64,000 nt of DNA from Forficula auricularia (GCA_024734495.1 JALMQS010000066.1:5357582-5421581), one strand, 5' to 3'. Shown: positions 44,766 to 56,499, counted from the stretch's first letter. The notes: generated by a model from the sequence alone, not told the origin. A program made the numbers and translations.

Positions 44766-44865
44766 NNNNNNNNNNNNNNNNNNNNNNNNNNNNNNNNNNN
44801 NNNNNNNNNNNNNNNNNNNNNNNNNNNNNNNNNNNNNNNNNNNNNNNNNNNNNNNNNNNNNNNNN
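44766..44865. other. Assembly gap (100 N)
   Basis: Exactly 100 N's. The ORF at 44687-44902 is drawn through it and is not real. Confidence 0.99.
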
Positions 44866-45156
44866 GGATAAAATTATAAATATTTTTTTTTCAATTTTTT
44901 GATATATTTAATAACTGACTCAATGTTTAAGGCCTGAAGCAATTTAATTAAATTTAAAAATATGTATATATGTCTAATAAAATAATTTAATAATGAGAGT
45001 GTTTATTCTTTCAGTCGAGAGTTAATGAACAAAGTGTTGTTCGCATGAATCAATGAAAATTTAGAATCATCTTTAATCATCAGAATAAAAAATATTATTT
45101 TGAATGTAATAGAAGTTTAGAGGAAAGCGGTGTTGGTTTATAGTGAAACATATTAA
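44866..45156. other. Unassigned AT-rich DNA
   Basis: No feature recognised. Confidence 0.5.
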
Positions 45157-45249
45157 ACACAGGAATTATTTAACGGGTTATAGTGGTGTTTCACACAAAG
45201 TGGAAATAAAATGGAAACACCACTATAACCCGTTAAATAATTCCTGTGT
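45157..45249. repeat. Perfect 36-bp hairpin
   Basis: Arms 45157-45192 and 45214-45249 are exact reverse complements (ACACAGGAATTATTTAACGG ... facing ... CCGTTAAATAATTCCTGTGT), with a 21-bp loop. No mismatch in 36 pairs, whereas most other palindromes here have decayed. Confidence 0.9.
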
Positions 45250-46204
45250 TAAATGTAATAATTTTTTTTCGTCAAAAATAATGATAAGTACCTATCTTTT
45301 TCGAAGTCACCAAAATTAGAGAAAAAATTTGACGCAAATTTACCATAGCCCTGCCTGAGGAAAAGTTAAATGAAATTGTTTACTTGAAAAATTACGAGTG
45401 TGTTTCCAAGTGGGTGACAAAACAACCCTTCTGGCATGTAATAAAAATCATCCATAACAAAAACCATTTTATCAATATTTATAACATCTTGGTATCTTGG
45501 ATTGTATTTCTCTTTATTTAGAATTAGGTTTAATGTTTTTAAATTTATTTTGCTTTAAGAGGAGGGGAGTTCCAAAGAAGCAATTATTAGGGGATTTTTG
45601 TACCTGTCGGTGTTCAGAAGTGGCTTAGCTTAAAATTATAAAAAAATTCCACGAGTTGCTTCATTCTTTTCTTATCAACGACAAATAAGATCGAATTTGA
45701 TGTATCTAGTAATTTGGTAAGAGAGCCCTTGCTGTGCGGTTCGAACTGCACTTGATCGGCTTACTGATTTATTGTTGTTTTTAATGCCAAGGAAGAAAGA
45801 GAAGGTTGCAGAACTTAAATAATAATTAGACACTTTAGAATTATCGAAAAGATTAAAGTGTTCAAGAAAAAGGATGAAGATGAAGGTGCCTGATCTACGT
45901 TGAGAGTCTTGTAGCATCAAAGATTGAAAGATTTGAAAAAAAGAAGAGGAGAGGGAGAGAATTTCAGTCCACAGAATTCAGTGAGATAAACGTAGTGGTG
46001 AATGAATTAGATATCGAATTCTTAGAGTATAAACCTGCTAGCTCACAACAAGGAAATTTTACAGGGCAGAGAAAAAATAAACAAAATTTAATATTGTTGC
46101 TATGGAAAGAAACTATTTGTCACATATTTTTCCTACAACTTACGATTTTTACTTGGACGATGGTGCATCTCTTTTACTTTCAAACGGTATTAATATATCA
46201 TATA
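45250..46204. other. Unassigned DNA
   Basis: No motif recognised. The reverse ORF at 45675-45920 and the plus ORF at 45995-46246 lack recognisable domains; the second runs into the MITE. Confidence 0.5.
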
Positions 46205-46453
46205 CAGGGTGGGACGCGGTCACTTCCTTATTTTAAAAAATCATAACACAAAATGTATTTGCAGAAATTTCCAAATATGGCTATCTCAATGAATTGACGA
46301 GGACAGTGGCCACCTTCGAGATGTCGTTTTTAAAACCTAATGAAAAAAAAAACTTTAAATTTACTCCTGTAAACAGAAAAAATAATTAAATCTGTACTGC
46401 CAATACTTTTGTGTTATGATTTTTTAAAATAAGGAAGTGACCGCGCCCCACCC
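46205..46453. mobile_element. Mariner-type MITE (249 bp), TA-flanked
   Basis: Left CAGGGTGGGACGCGGTCACT, right (read inward) AGGGTGGGGCGCGGTCACTT. Both continue TTCCTTATTTTAAAAAATCA, then 'taacacaaaa'. The terminal inverted repeats are about 45 bp. TA at 46203-46204 and 46454-46455. No coding content. Confidence 0.88.
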
Positions 46454-46744
46454 TATATAATAAAAAATGGATTTAGCAGGTTTACTCTAGGCGACGATAT
46501 TCTAATTTGGACACGAAGGGATCTATGCTTAAAATAAGGTTTGGAAGGAATCGTGATTATTTCATTGAAGTGCATAATTCTAGCTAAAGAAAAAGAGTGG
46601 AGACGCCTAATAGTTCAATGGTTGGGCCAGCTAGTCAAGGGAGCCATTTTGAGTTGAGTACAGTGGCAGGAGGAAATTTGGAATAATTAATATTTTCTTC
46701 AATTTTTAATTTGAATTGTTTTTATTTTTATTTTTTTGAATGTG

Positions 46745-46892
46745 AAGGAGGGCCTTTGATCGGTGTGGGTTGCAGCCCATGAAGTGGATGTCTAAATCCA
46801 CCAGTTCTAACGAAGGTCTGATGCAAATGAGACACTCAGCATGGACAGCTTGGCTTACATCTTCAGGGTGTTCGGCCCAAAGAAATTATATG
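46745..46892 (-). pseudogene. Coding-like fragment, minus strand, unknown
   Basis: One minus-strand frame is open across the GC-richer patch and reads LWAEHPEDVSQAVHAECLIC, then IRPSLELVDLDIHFMGCNPH, RSKALLHIQ. The composition is protein-like and it stands in AT-rich DNA with no start codon or clear splice site. It could be an exon, a processed pseudogene piece or a transposase scrap; I cannot name the family. The plus-strand ORF at 46770-46970 is the opposite strand of it. Confidence 0.35.
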
Positions 46893-49835
46893 AGAAAGTT
46901 TTATCCTATTTTATTTTATTTTAAAGAGTTTATTTCCTCAATATCAATGGCACTTTTGAGATATACGTGAGATATACTTTTGAGATATATGTCGTACACC
47001 CTTAATCAATATGTTATAATATTAGGTTGGATTACAATTATTCTTTTTTTCCAATCTAATAATTCAAGAAATTTCATATTAAAAGAGGAAATTAAGATTA
47101 TCGATTTCATTTAGTTCGACTCGAATTTCAGCGAAAACAATCGCTGAGTTTGATAATTGAGGGCGAGTGGAAAAGGCGGGTCAATTTCCGATTCGAAGGC
47201 TGTGCTATTTTGATTAAACTAACTTCTCAACAACACCTTGCGAACAGAATAATTAAAGGCAAATAGAGAAAAAGTCGTCTGGATCAAATTGATGTCGGCG
47301 TTTTTTCCAATGCAACGTGGCTAAGTTATTTCCCCTGGGTCACCGGGTTATTTCATCTTGATATCAAGTTGTAATTCTATTCACTTCCTGTTCCGTCAGC
47401 GAACAGTGTTTTTCTTTTCTTTTCTGAAAGGGGACGAGGTTTTCCTTCTCCCTCAATTCATCTCTTTCACCGTTTCACCGGCTGCGTCTTCTCATCCGAC
47501 GACGTTCTTCGTCAAATTCATAAGATACTCTTGAAGGTTTTTTTTGTTTTAATTTTGAAATTCGAGAACATTGAAAATGTTTTAATTTTTTGATTTGGCC
47601 ATGACAAATTAGGCTAGAGTTGTTTTAAGGATGAGGCCGAGCAAATATTTATTTCGCTTTTGACGGGAGGAAGAAAAATGTTATTTTCAGAATAGGTATA
47701 GGTGTGAAGGTAGGTGGTGTAAATATAAACGTATAATGACATAAGTACACCTCCTGTCAAAAAGAGCGCACTTAAAATATTAAATTTTTTAGGTTTTTAT
47801 TTTTGTTATATTTATTTTTGAGCATAGCTAACATAACTTTAACAGTCATTCTTGCTTTTTCTAATTGTGCCAATTTTGGCTTTAAATTTAAAGTACAAAT
47901 AATACAAATTTCTCCAATACTAGTTATACAAGCATTTATTTATTTTAAAAATTTAGTTTTTAATGGTCTCTATTTTTTCAGTTTTAAAATGTTAAGTTTT
48001 ATTCAGCAATTATGTACATATGGTTTTTTTTTAGGTCCCCTAACATTTTGGGATCTAGCACTAATATATTACATTTTAACCTACATTGCCTTGGATGACA
48101 TTCGTTGTTATTACATTTTTTTATTTTTTATATATTTTTTTTTCATATGCAATATTATTTACAAAATTTTTTTTACAAAGTGGAAATTATTAATTAAGTA
48201 TTTGGAATGCTGGCTAGGAGAAAAAGCTGAGAACTACTCGCCGGATATGGTATAATGGTCTCTAATACATTTATAATATTCAATTTTTTTATTAAAAAGA
48301 AATGGATTATTGTAAAAATGCCTTAAAGTCAAATGGACCCTGTAAGATTGAAGAAAAGTAAAAGCTGAACAAGCTTAGAGAAAATGATATCACGTTTATA
48401 GAAAAATTGAAAATCTAAAAATTTTAGGATATAAGGGTGAAAATTTGAAAGAGGAATGGGTAAATCAAAATAATTGTCATATCTCAAAAATGATAAATTC
48501 AAAAATAAAATATAATTTCAAATTCGAATTATATCGTAAGCAGAAGCCTATAGCAAGTTTTTATTAAAGTCAGATCTATAGGTAAAAATTAAATTATTAA
48601 ATAATATTTTAGAACCGACATGTTGTCTAATTGAAAACAATGGGTTTACTAACAAATTAGCAAGCGATTACAAGCACATATGGTATATGTCAGCTCGCGT
48701 TAGCCTTGTAGTGTTAAAGTACTGACGCTGTTTCGCTCCAAGTCGGCACACGTTGCCGTGGTCAGGCGTACACGAAATTTCATTTACAATTGTTTGACTT
48801 CAAAAAAAAATTAGAGAGTAATATTATTGGTTATTTTTGAGACATCCTAATGTATTATAATATATATAAAGCTAGAAATAAATTTTTCAAAATTCAAAAA
48901 ACTTCTTTGTTTTTTAATCAAAATATAAAATTCGAATTTACTGTGGAGGTTGGCGCTTATTCAAGGAGGGTTAGTCACGGGACTCCAAAATAGAAAAGGG
49001 GTTCAAAATTTAAAATCTTTAAATCTTCTTGATCAGTCAAACCAAAAAAACTAAAATTTAGTAAGTGAGTAAAAAAAACATTTATTAAAAGAAGGTTTAG
49101 TAATCGACGGGACCTGAAATTGATTGGTACACTTTTGAGTAGATTTAATTTATTAATTGTTTTCTCTAAGAGTTTGAATTAGAAAGATGGAACTTGGCAC
49201 AAAGAGACAGTTTATAAAATTATGAGCCGAATTTCTGCCCATTATTTACAGCCATTCAACACTACCATTTAATCATTCGATTTTTTCGTGCATTTGTAAA
49301 CCAGCAACATTGAAGCAAGAAAGCCCAAAATTTAATCAGAGCTTCGTTTTGAAAATATAAATATTTTAGCAGCTCAATATACTTTCTACAACTTTTGTTC
49401 TTGAATTATCGTATCAGTATCGAGCCGAGATATATTAATATCCAATTTTTTTTAATATGGTCACCTGTTAGGCTTGGTGGCAAGTTACGTATATATATAG
49501 TAGTAATTACAGGCCAAAAACTTCCTAATGCGTAGGCACTGAACTTGAAGTGGCGACTGGCTTAGCTAGACAACCGATTGGTACTCTGCAATCACGCCTG
49601 ATCACTTGGAGGAGGTTGCTTGGCTTTGTTAGTTTAATGAACTAAAAACTGTTTTTCATCGTCGAAAGTAAATTTTCACTACTATTTTTTCAATTATTAT
49701 TGTAGATTAAATTTGTTCGTAAATTGTGTTATCGACGACATCACGTTGTTACATGTTATAAAGGTAGAATTTCACCTTTTTAGCTTTGTTCTGTTTCGGT
49801 TTTACGTATTTTAGAGTTTAGTGTAATGGCGACGT
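46893..49835. other. Unassigned AT-rich DNA
   Basis: Contains a 150-codon ORF at 47803-48255 made of Phe/Ile/Tyr/Leu-rich hydrophobic stretches; this is what T-rich DNA gives by chance and no family is recognised. 'cctcctgtcaaaaagagcgc' at 47748 looks like a transposon end without a partner. The GC-richer patches at 47390-47520, 48690-48770 and 49540-49620 were checked for tRNA boxes and exons without success. Confidence 0.45.
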
Positions 49836-50417
49836 TTAGGTCAAGTTGATACGCTCATTTTGGGTCAAATTGATACGGTGTAGCAACAACTCACAAGCAT
49901 TTCAGAGTTATTCTTCATCAAACCTGGCCAAAACTGGATCCAGTGTATTTCCTGCAAGTGGGCACACATCACCTGTGCAGAGAACAACCCCTTTAACACT
50001 TGTATTAACTGTCAATCAGAACCAAATTCTTCTTCAAGTCGGAGTAATCGGTCACAATCAATGATTGTTGCGGCTTATCCCAAAAAAAAATTATTGTAGA
50101 TTTTAAAATATCTTTTATAATTTTAATAAAACATTTCATATTTCTGTTTGTCTATTATTTTATTAATTCCTGACACCGTATTACCTTACTCAAGGCGTAT
50201 CAACTTGATCCAGACCGAATTTAAGTTGATATATCTTACAAAGTTTTTAAAACTTTATTTTAATAAAGACAAATTTAATTTTATAAAGGATTTAAATATC
50301 TAAGTTATAGCCAAATAGTTATAGTTACGAATTACACCTACTTTATTCAAAATGATGACATGAAAAAATTACAAAAATCAGGACGTAAAAAGTGTATCAA
50401 CTAGACCCAGTCTCCCC
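49836..50417 (+). mobile_element. Remnant of a TA-type DNA transposon with GTATCAACTTGA repeats
   Basis: The inner words GGTCAAGTTGATACG (49837) and GGGTCAAATTGATACGG (49862) on the left face GCGTATCAACTTGATCC (50197) and GTATCAACTAGACCCAG (50394) on the right. The right end closes with TCTCCCCCTA, i.e. TA-GGGGGAGACTGGGTCTAG when read inward, the same design as the element at 2516-3400. The left terminal repeat is not seen. The body holds a PHD-finger fragment. Confidence 0.55.
49941..50099 (+). pseudogene. PHD-type zinc-finger fragment of a transposase
   Basis: One frame reads IQCISCKWAHITCAENNPFN, then TCINCQSEPN, then a Ser/Arg-rich tail to TAG at 50097-50099. C-x2-C-x3-H-x2-C ... C-x2-C is the second half of a PHD finger, with the usual Trp before Ala-His. 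Such fingers occur at the C-terminus of some pogo/Tigger-like transposases of insects. With the transposon-type repeats on either side this is most likely the tail of such a protein. The rest of the gene is absent, and the called ORF 49846-50064 runs in another frame. Confidence 0.55.
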
Positions 50418-50532
50418 CTACTATATAGCTTTTAACTGAAGCAAAATGTTACCGAGCATCGCTCGATTTAACCGAGAGTACTTTTTAATTATATGTTAGA
50501 GGTGTTGTTTTAGTTTTTTTTAGTTGTTTTTT

Positions 50533-50601
50533 ACTCTCTCTGGAATCGAACCCGGAGGTGCGAGAAATTAGAATTACGGCCAGTTGGCTAGCCTGTCTCT
50601 G
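50533..50601 (-). pseudogene. tRNA-derived fragment (A and B boxes), minus strand
   Basis: On the minus strand GGCTAGCCAACTGGCC (A-box-like) and GGGTTCGATTCC (B box) are normally spaced. An A-rich tail follows (plus-strand 'tttttttagttgtttttt'). The cloverleaf stems do not pair well. Probably a SINE head; no target duplication found. Confidence 0.45.
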
Positions 50602-51109
50602 ACATATGCAATTAATTAAATTATTCATTGCATCTCGGATCTAATAGATGACACTCTTTTGATGTCTTAAATTTAACTCTAGTTCTCTTCTTCGATATGA
50701 AAATCTTTTAAAATTTAATAATTATTATTATTCATATAAATTGAATGAATGAATTGGAAATTGTTAGACATAAACCAAGGTTTCCTGTTTTTTCGAATTA
50801 AATATTGAACGGTAATATGACTGGATGGTAAAGCCAATCTTACACTTCTATAAAGGTTGCAACATATCTTTTATAGCTCCTGAGTAAGTGGAGTCAGAGT
50901 TTTTATCATGGGAATGTATCGAACAAGCATCATTCGTGGTTCTTTGAAATGTACAAATTAATTAAAAATTAAATTATAATATAATTTTTATTTAGTAGAT
51001 AATTTTTTTATTTGTTTTTTTAATTCAATATTTGAAATTTTTTCCTTAAAATTACTCATTGATTGAAGCTCAATTAAGTTTGAATTCAAAGATAACCGTT
51101 AATTCGAGA
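50602..51109. other. Unassigned AT-rich DNA
   Basis: No feature recognised. Confidence 0.5.
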
Positions 51110-51117
51110 GTGGAGAT

Positions 51118-51377
51118 CGAGGTGGATCCAGGAATTTTATGGGGGGGGGGGAGAATGTATATGGGGTGCCCGATGTATATAAAATCTACTTTTATCTTGT
51201 CGCGTCGAATATCAGATTACAACCGAGCGCAGGGGGGGCGGGCGAGGAGCTTCACACGCACACATCATTTTTATTTCAATTTAAAATTTAAAACAAATAT
51301 TTTTTATAAGTTTTGCCGTATGCTGATGATATGGGGGGGGGGGGCGGTCTTCCCTCACCCCCCTGGACCCGCCCTTG
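51118..51377. mobile_element. hAT-type MITE with G runs (260 bp)
   Basis: Left CGAGGTGGATCCAGG, right (read inward) CAAGGGCGGGTCCAGG, matching the common hAT end CAGWGGCGGATCCAGG. The octamers gtggagat (51110-51117) and gtggaggt (51378-51385) agree at 7 of 8. Runs of 11-12 G's lie inside (51140-51151, 51331-51342). The 109-residue ORF across it is not a gene. Confidence 0.65.
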
Positions 51378-51929
51378 GTGGAGGTTGACAGTGGTTTTAA
51401 TGTATGATTTAATTTTGGAGAAATAAATTTTCTTTTAATATATTATTATTATTAGTTATTACGTTATTAGGTTATTACTTATATTTTATTATAAATCATC
51501 AATGAGTGAAACAAAAGCTCACTATATTGTTTAATCTCAATGTTCTTATTGGATGGAGGGGTTGGAAGTGTAAACTATGCAAATCCTAGCAGAAATTTGC
51601 TGTGTTACTAACAGAAATTTAAAAATATATAAAAAAAAATGAACTTTCATCTCTGAGATCTATAGCTCTCAAAGAGTCAGGACCCACACAGGGCATAGCA
51701 AGCCAACACATTATATTCTATGAATATACATGTGAAAGTAAAGATAAATTGAAGGATTTATTTTGACGAGAGTGCAATGTTATTGATTCTTAAGAAGAAA
51801 TATACGTGGTTATTATATTGCTGATTTGAACCAAAATATATACCTATAGGTATATAAATGAATATATATATATATAATTTATTTGTTAGATACTATATAG
51901 TTTTGAAGGTTGACCTTTCATCATCAGTC
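51378..51929. other. Unassigned AT-rich DNA
   Basis: No feature recognised. Near 51650-51690 'tctctgagatctatagctct' and 'aaagagtcaggaccca' are present without a known partner. Confidence 0.5.
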
Positions 51930-53240
51930 TTTCTCAGCTTAAAGGAGGAGGTTCTCTATTCGATTGAATTTTTTTTTTTTTTTTTTTTTTGTACCTATGT
52001 TACCTCATATCTCCGCCAATTGTCAACCGATTTTGAAATTTTTTTTTTGCATTGGGTCCAGTCTGGCTTCCGGTGGTCCCATTTTTTTTCGATTTTTTCA
52101 TAGGTATTCGAACCTTTTTTATTAGGTTTGTTTAGACCTAAACTCTTTGTTTATGAACCGATTTCGATGGTTCTTTTTTTGCAAGGGAGTGTCTTAGGGA
52201 TGGTGTCGTATTAATTTGGTCAAGTTCTGATGATATAATCACTATTAATAACATCACTAAAAAGAAAAATAAAAATTTTTTTTAAGAAAAAATAAAAACC
52301 GACTTCAAAAAAAAATTAAATGCAACAAATATAAAAATACACTAAAAGGTATATAATTATTATCTTATTTAGTTACAACTAAGCGACAAAATATTAACAC
52401 GAAATTACTTTTTGAAGTTGGTGCCAAACGCCATATACCTTTTATGATCGCACTCGACGGATCTTACTTAGTACGTTTGGCGGGTACGCTCGCTTATAAG
52501 TATAGTTTGTTTGGCACCGACTTTAAAAAAGTAATTTCGTGTTAATATTTCGTCGTTTAATTTGTAACTAAATAAGAATAATTATTTTATACGCCTTTTA
52601 GTGTATTTTTATATTTCATTTTGCGCTAATTTTTGAAATTAGTTTTTTTATTTTTTCTTAAAAATTTTTTATTTGTTTCATAGGTATTAGACCTTTTTTA
52701 ATGGTTTCTTTAGACCTAACCTCTTTGTTTATAGACGATTTCGATGGTTCTTTTATCGAAAAGAATTGTCTTGGGGATGGTGTCATATTAATTTGGTCAA
52801 TTTCGCGATGATATGATCACTATTAACTAACGCATCACTAAAAAGAAAAATAAAAATAATTTTAAAGAAAAAATAAAACCGACTTCAAAAAATTAAATGC
52901 AACAAAATAAAATACACTAAAAGATATAAAATAATTATTATCTTATTTAGTTACAACTGTAACGACAAATATTAACATATGAAATTTTAAGTCGGTGCCA
53001 AACATATACCTTTCATGAATCGCATTCGAAGGATCTTACTTAGTACGTTTGGAAATTTTATTTCCTTATAGGTAATTTGTTTGGCACCGACTTCAAAAAG
53101 TAATTTCATGTTATTTAATATTTCGTCGTTTGAATAGCAACTAAATAAGATAATATTATTTATACCTTTTAGTGTATTTTTTTATTTGTTGCATTAATTT
53201 TTTAATCAATTTTTTTCTTAAAAATTATTTTTTAATGAAA
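51930..53240. repeat. Doubled hairpin repeat ('aaaccgacttcaaa' family)
   Basis: Units 52098-52678 and 52679-53238 repeat with a period of about 580 bp (TTTCATAGGTATT / 'tcataggtattagacc' starts, 'gatttcgatggttcttt', 'tcactaaaaagaaaaataaa'). Each contains an inverted pair: AAAACCGACTTCAAAAA ... 'gttggtgccaaac' facing 'gtttggcaccgacttt' ... around a loop with 'ggatcttacttagtacgttt'. The preceding 51940-52097 ('aaaggaggaggttctctatt', a 21-T run, 'acctcatatctccgccaatt') is the same family's outer part, very common in insect genomes. Confidence 0.7.
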
Positions 53241-53929
53241 ATATTCAAATGCCATTTCTCCTTACCAAAAAAAAACTTTGAAAGAAAGATTTAAAGAAAT
53301 TTTCTTTTTTTAAAAAGTAAAAAATGGATGTTATTTATGTTTATAATTTAGTATATTTACAATTCCTATACTAGTCTCTTTTTATATAAAGTTTACTTTA
53401 GGTATTACTGTTTATTTTCAAATTTTTATAATAGTATACATTATTATACTTAAGAAATGACATAAATATAATTTTGGCATTGATTTTGGAACAGTCTATT
53501 TATTACTAAAATATTTCACCAAGTACCAACACAGAATTCTTAAAGCTATTTATTACTACTTGGGATTATAGTCCTCTGTATCCTATGATAAATCAATTTA
53601 TAAAGTTTGTCAAGATCTAAAGTTCTAGAGTTGTACAAAATTTTATTTAGTTCTCAAAAGCAGTGATTAGCTGAGATGAGAGAGGTCTACAATCCTTGTT
53701 AAGGTTTTGACAGATTTCCTTATGGCAAAGTGTATACGGTATCAGGTTTTTGTGCGGAATTTGTAAATTACTTTTGTCTTTTGATGGAAATCTATGGTCA
53801 TCTTTTTTTGTTAATGACCATCCTTTTCTATTTTTTCTTTTTCTTTTTTTTGTACTTGTTTATTATTTGTTAAATTGTTGTAGTTAATTTGTATTGATTT
53901 TTGTTAATGTATTGTAGCTAGATTATATT
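53241..53929. other. Unassigned AT-rich DNA
   Basis: No feature recognised apart from the possible body of the 3' end described next. Confidence 0.5.
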
Positions 53930-53998
53930 GATGTTTGGAGGACCTAGCCACCGGACTTGTGCCTCTAAGCAGGTCAAGGAATAAAGATTTATTTATTT
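53930..53998 (+). mobile_element. Possible non-LTR retrotransposon 3' end
   Basis: 'ggaggacctagccaccggac', 'ttgtgcctctaagcaggtca', AGGAATAAAG and then a TTTA/ATTT tail. The GC-rich end with an AATAAA signal directly before a simple-repeat tail is typical of Jockey/R1-type LINE ends. No reverse transcriptase sequence was found upstream, so it would be strongly 5'-truncated. Confidence 0.4.
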
Positions 53999-56499
53999 AA
54001 ATCTCATAGGAAAAAAATTTGAAGATAACATATTTTTAAGTATATAGGTATTTGCGTTGACTCTGACGTCAACACATAGGTCTATCATAATTCAAAAGGA
54101 AGATTTACAACAAAAACAAATTTTTTTCTTCTATAAAAAGTAAAAATATAAAACGATCTAGTTAAATTCAAAGGTTATATATGTATAAGTTAGTAAGTTG
54201 CAATTATTACTTGAAGGACTTTTCTTTTTTATTTGAATCAAATCAGTGTGAGAGAGGATAAACAGTACCAAATTAGCTTCGAATCTTTCTTAGGTTAGCT
54301 GTATCATTTTTTTCAATTTCTCTAAGCATGTGACATTATAAATAAAACAAGCATAAGCCTATTAAATTTCATCTCAAACTGAAGAAGCTATGACGGGTTA
54401 CAGATGGATGGATATGAAGAAATATTAATATTTAATTGAAAAGATTTTGTTTCGCCGAAAAAGTAGCAGAGTTGTATGTTTATTTGCATCAAGCAGAAGA
54501 TAACCTCAATGAGTTCTATTTTTTGAATCAACAGCTCTGCTACTCTAAAACGAAAATAAAATCTTTTCGTGTTTCTCTTTGTGAAATTATAATCATTATA
54601 CCAGCTTAGTTTGTGCGTACCATATATAATCACTCTGGAGAAATACCGAAACAGCTCATTCGCCAATAAGTTTATCACTATGACTTTTAGAAACTGAAAC
54701 TCTATCCATAAACCATTTTCCGAATCTAACACCTTCAAGACTCTCAAGAAATTTAACAGCTTAATCTCCTCTTCATTCCGATAATGCAAGAGTCAATAAG
54801 CGCTGCATCATCTCGGTGCCTCTTGTTTTCATTTTGATAGCATTAAAGTTTTCCTAATAACTACCGTATACAGCTGAAAAAAGATTTTTCTTTTTTAGAC
54901 TTTATTATCTATAAAAATTCTGAAAAAATAATGATTGATCAATTTAAAATACAAACCTATCGTAAATAAATATAAAACTAAATCAATTAATTATATTTTA
55001 TTTGAAAATTATAAATTTATAATTGAAAGAACATGAAAGGATTAATTTCTGTATTGATTTCATTATCACTATGTCTATCTTTGTATAAATTAAGGTCGCG
55101 ATTGGCAGGCAGGTGTTCGCTATGAGTAACTCCTGGATTGCCTTTAATGACTTTCTAATAGATATTCGATATTATAACATCTATAATTAAAAATATTTCC
55201 AATTAATTTTATATTTTACCAGTTTAGCGAAAGGCTAAAGAAGAGAACTGACAATTAACTCACCTGGGATTATATGGAAAATATTAAGGATGAATTATCT
55301 CAAATTTAGATAGAAGTCGAAAATAAATTTAATGATGGCGAAGGACAAATCTCGGTATATATTTAAGGCTTCTGATAAATGTTTTTTATCGTACTGAAAG
55401 CATCCGAAAAACAAAAGAAAATAATTACGAAAATCTGGAGATGTGTAAACATCGGGACTTATAATCACGCTTTAATATTATAACCGACACTTAAACTAAA
55501 ATTGTGAAAAATAATATTAAAATTAAGCAATTTATTTCTTAAGGCTGCGCACAATTCTAATCTCGAATAAGAAATTAAAAAATGTTTAAATCAAAATCTG
55601 AGCAAAAAAAAAAACTAAAAAAAAATTGCCATTTTAATCATAAAGTATTTATTGATTTATTTATTAATTTAAAATTTTTAAATAATAGTAATTTTGTAGA
55701 AGAATTTGATTTTCAATATTTAATATATTCAATTAAATAATTGAATTATACTATTACAGTGTACCAGTATTTATGGGTGTGATTTTTAAGGAAAAACTTT
55801 TGGCCGTATTATATACAAATAACATCTACGGCTAAGTTTCACTTCCCTCGTGAGCTTATATGGATGAGATTCACAGATTTTTCTTAATTTGTCTATGACA
55901 GCTCTTACAGCATGCATAATATTGGAAATTATGATTTTCTTTCTGTTAATGTTTCCAGACAAAAAAGATGACCTTTTAATCTTCCAAATACTAAATGAAA
56001 CCACCTTTTTCACAATCTTACCATCCCAAATCCCGACCATCCAATCTGAACCCAGAAACAATACTTTTATATAGTCTGGGTCCCTCAAGCAGTAGTAAAA
56101 ATCCAATGGAAGCCAGCGGGCAGGCGGGAGTCGAAGGAGGGGTGACCTCACTTGCCCCCTCCCCCTCCCCCAAAAGCATTATTTTACTATAAGCCAGAAA
56201 TAAAAGTATGCTAAAAGGATAAATGAAAAAAGAAAATCCAAAAACCAAAATATTATAATACTGTATATTATATAACTAGATATACCTATAAACTATAATA
56301 TAGTATATTATAGTGTGTACTGAATGGTTATTGTGTATCTTTATCTATACATGTTATGACGTCATCATATGTGCTGTTTTTTGATGATTTTTGTTTCGCG
56401 TTTTCTTGGCTATTTTATGGTTAACTGGCTATAAACATTTTCACTGTTGAAAAATTTGTAGGTTCTACTGAATCAAGAGATTATCTATATATACAGAAT
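53999..56499. other. Unassigned AT-rich DNA
   Basis: Two minus-strand ORFs of 133 and 121 codons (54388-54789, 55786-56151) are longer than expected by chance in such DNA but show no recognisable motif, signal or splice context. The second starts in a C-rich patch (56120-56175, 'cttgccccctccccctcccc') that looks like an element end. Confidence 0.45.

Noticed and set aside
47803..48255. 150-codon plus-strand ORF rich in Phe, Ile, Tyr, Leu
   Set aside because: T-rich DNA yields long hydrophobic ORFs by chance. No domain, no start context, no splice signals, and homopolymer T runs inside.
48650..48790. Possible tRNA or snRNA in the GC-richer patch
   Set aside because: No A/B box pair with correct spacing and no foldable cloverleaf or Sm site.
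54388..54789. 133-codon minus-strand ORF starting MHYRNEEEIKLLNFLRVLK
   Set aside because: More even composition than most, so it was examined closely, but no family could be recognised, the second half degenerates into Ile/Phe/Tyr strings, and there is no supporting neighbour. Kept only as a note.
55786..56151. 121-codon minus-strand ORF
   Set aside because: Begins inside a C-rich patch that looks like a transposon end. No recognisable motif.
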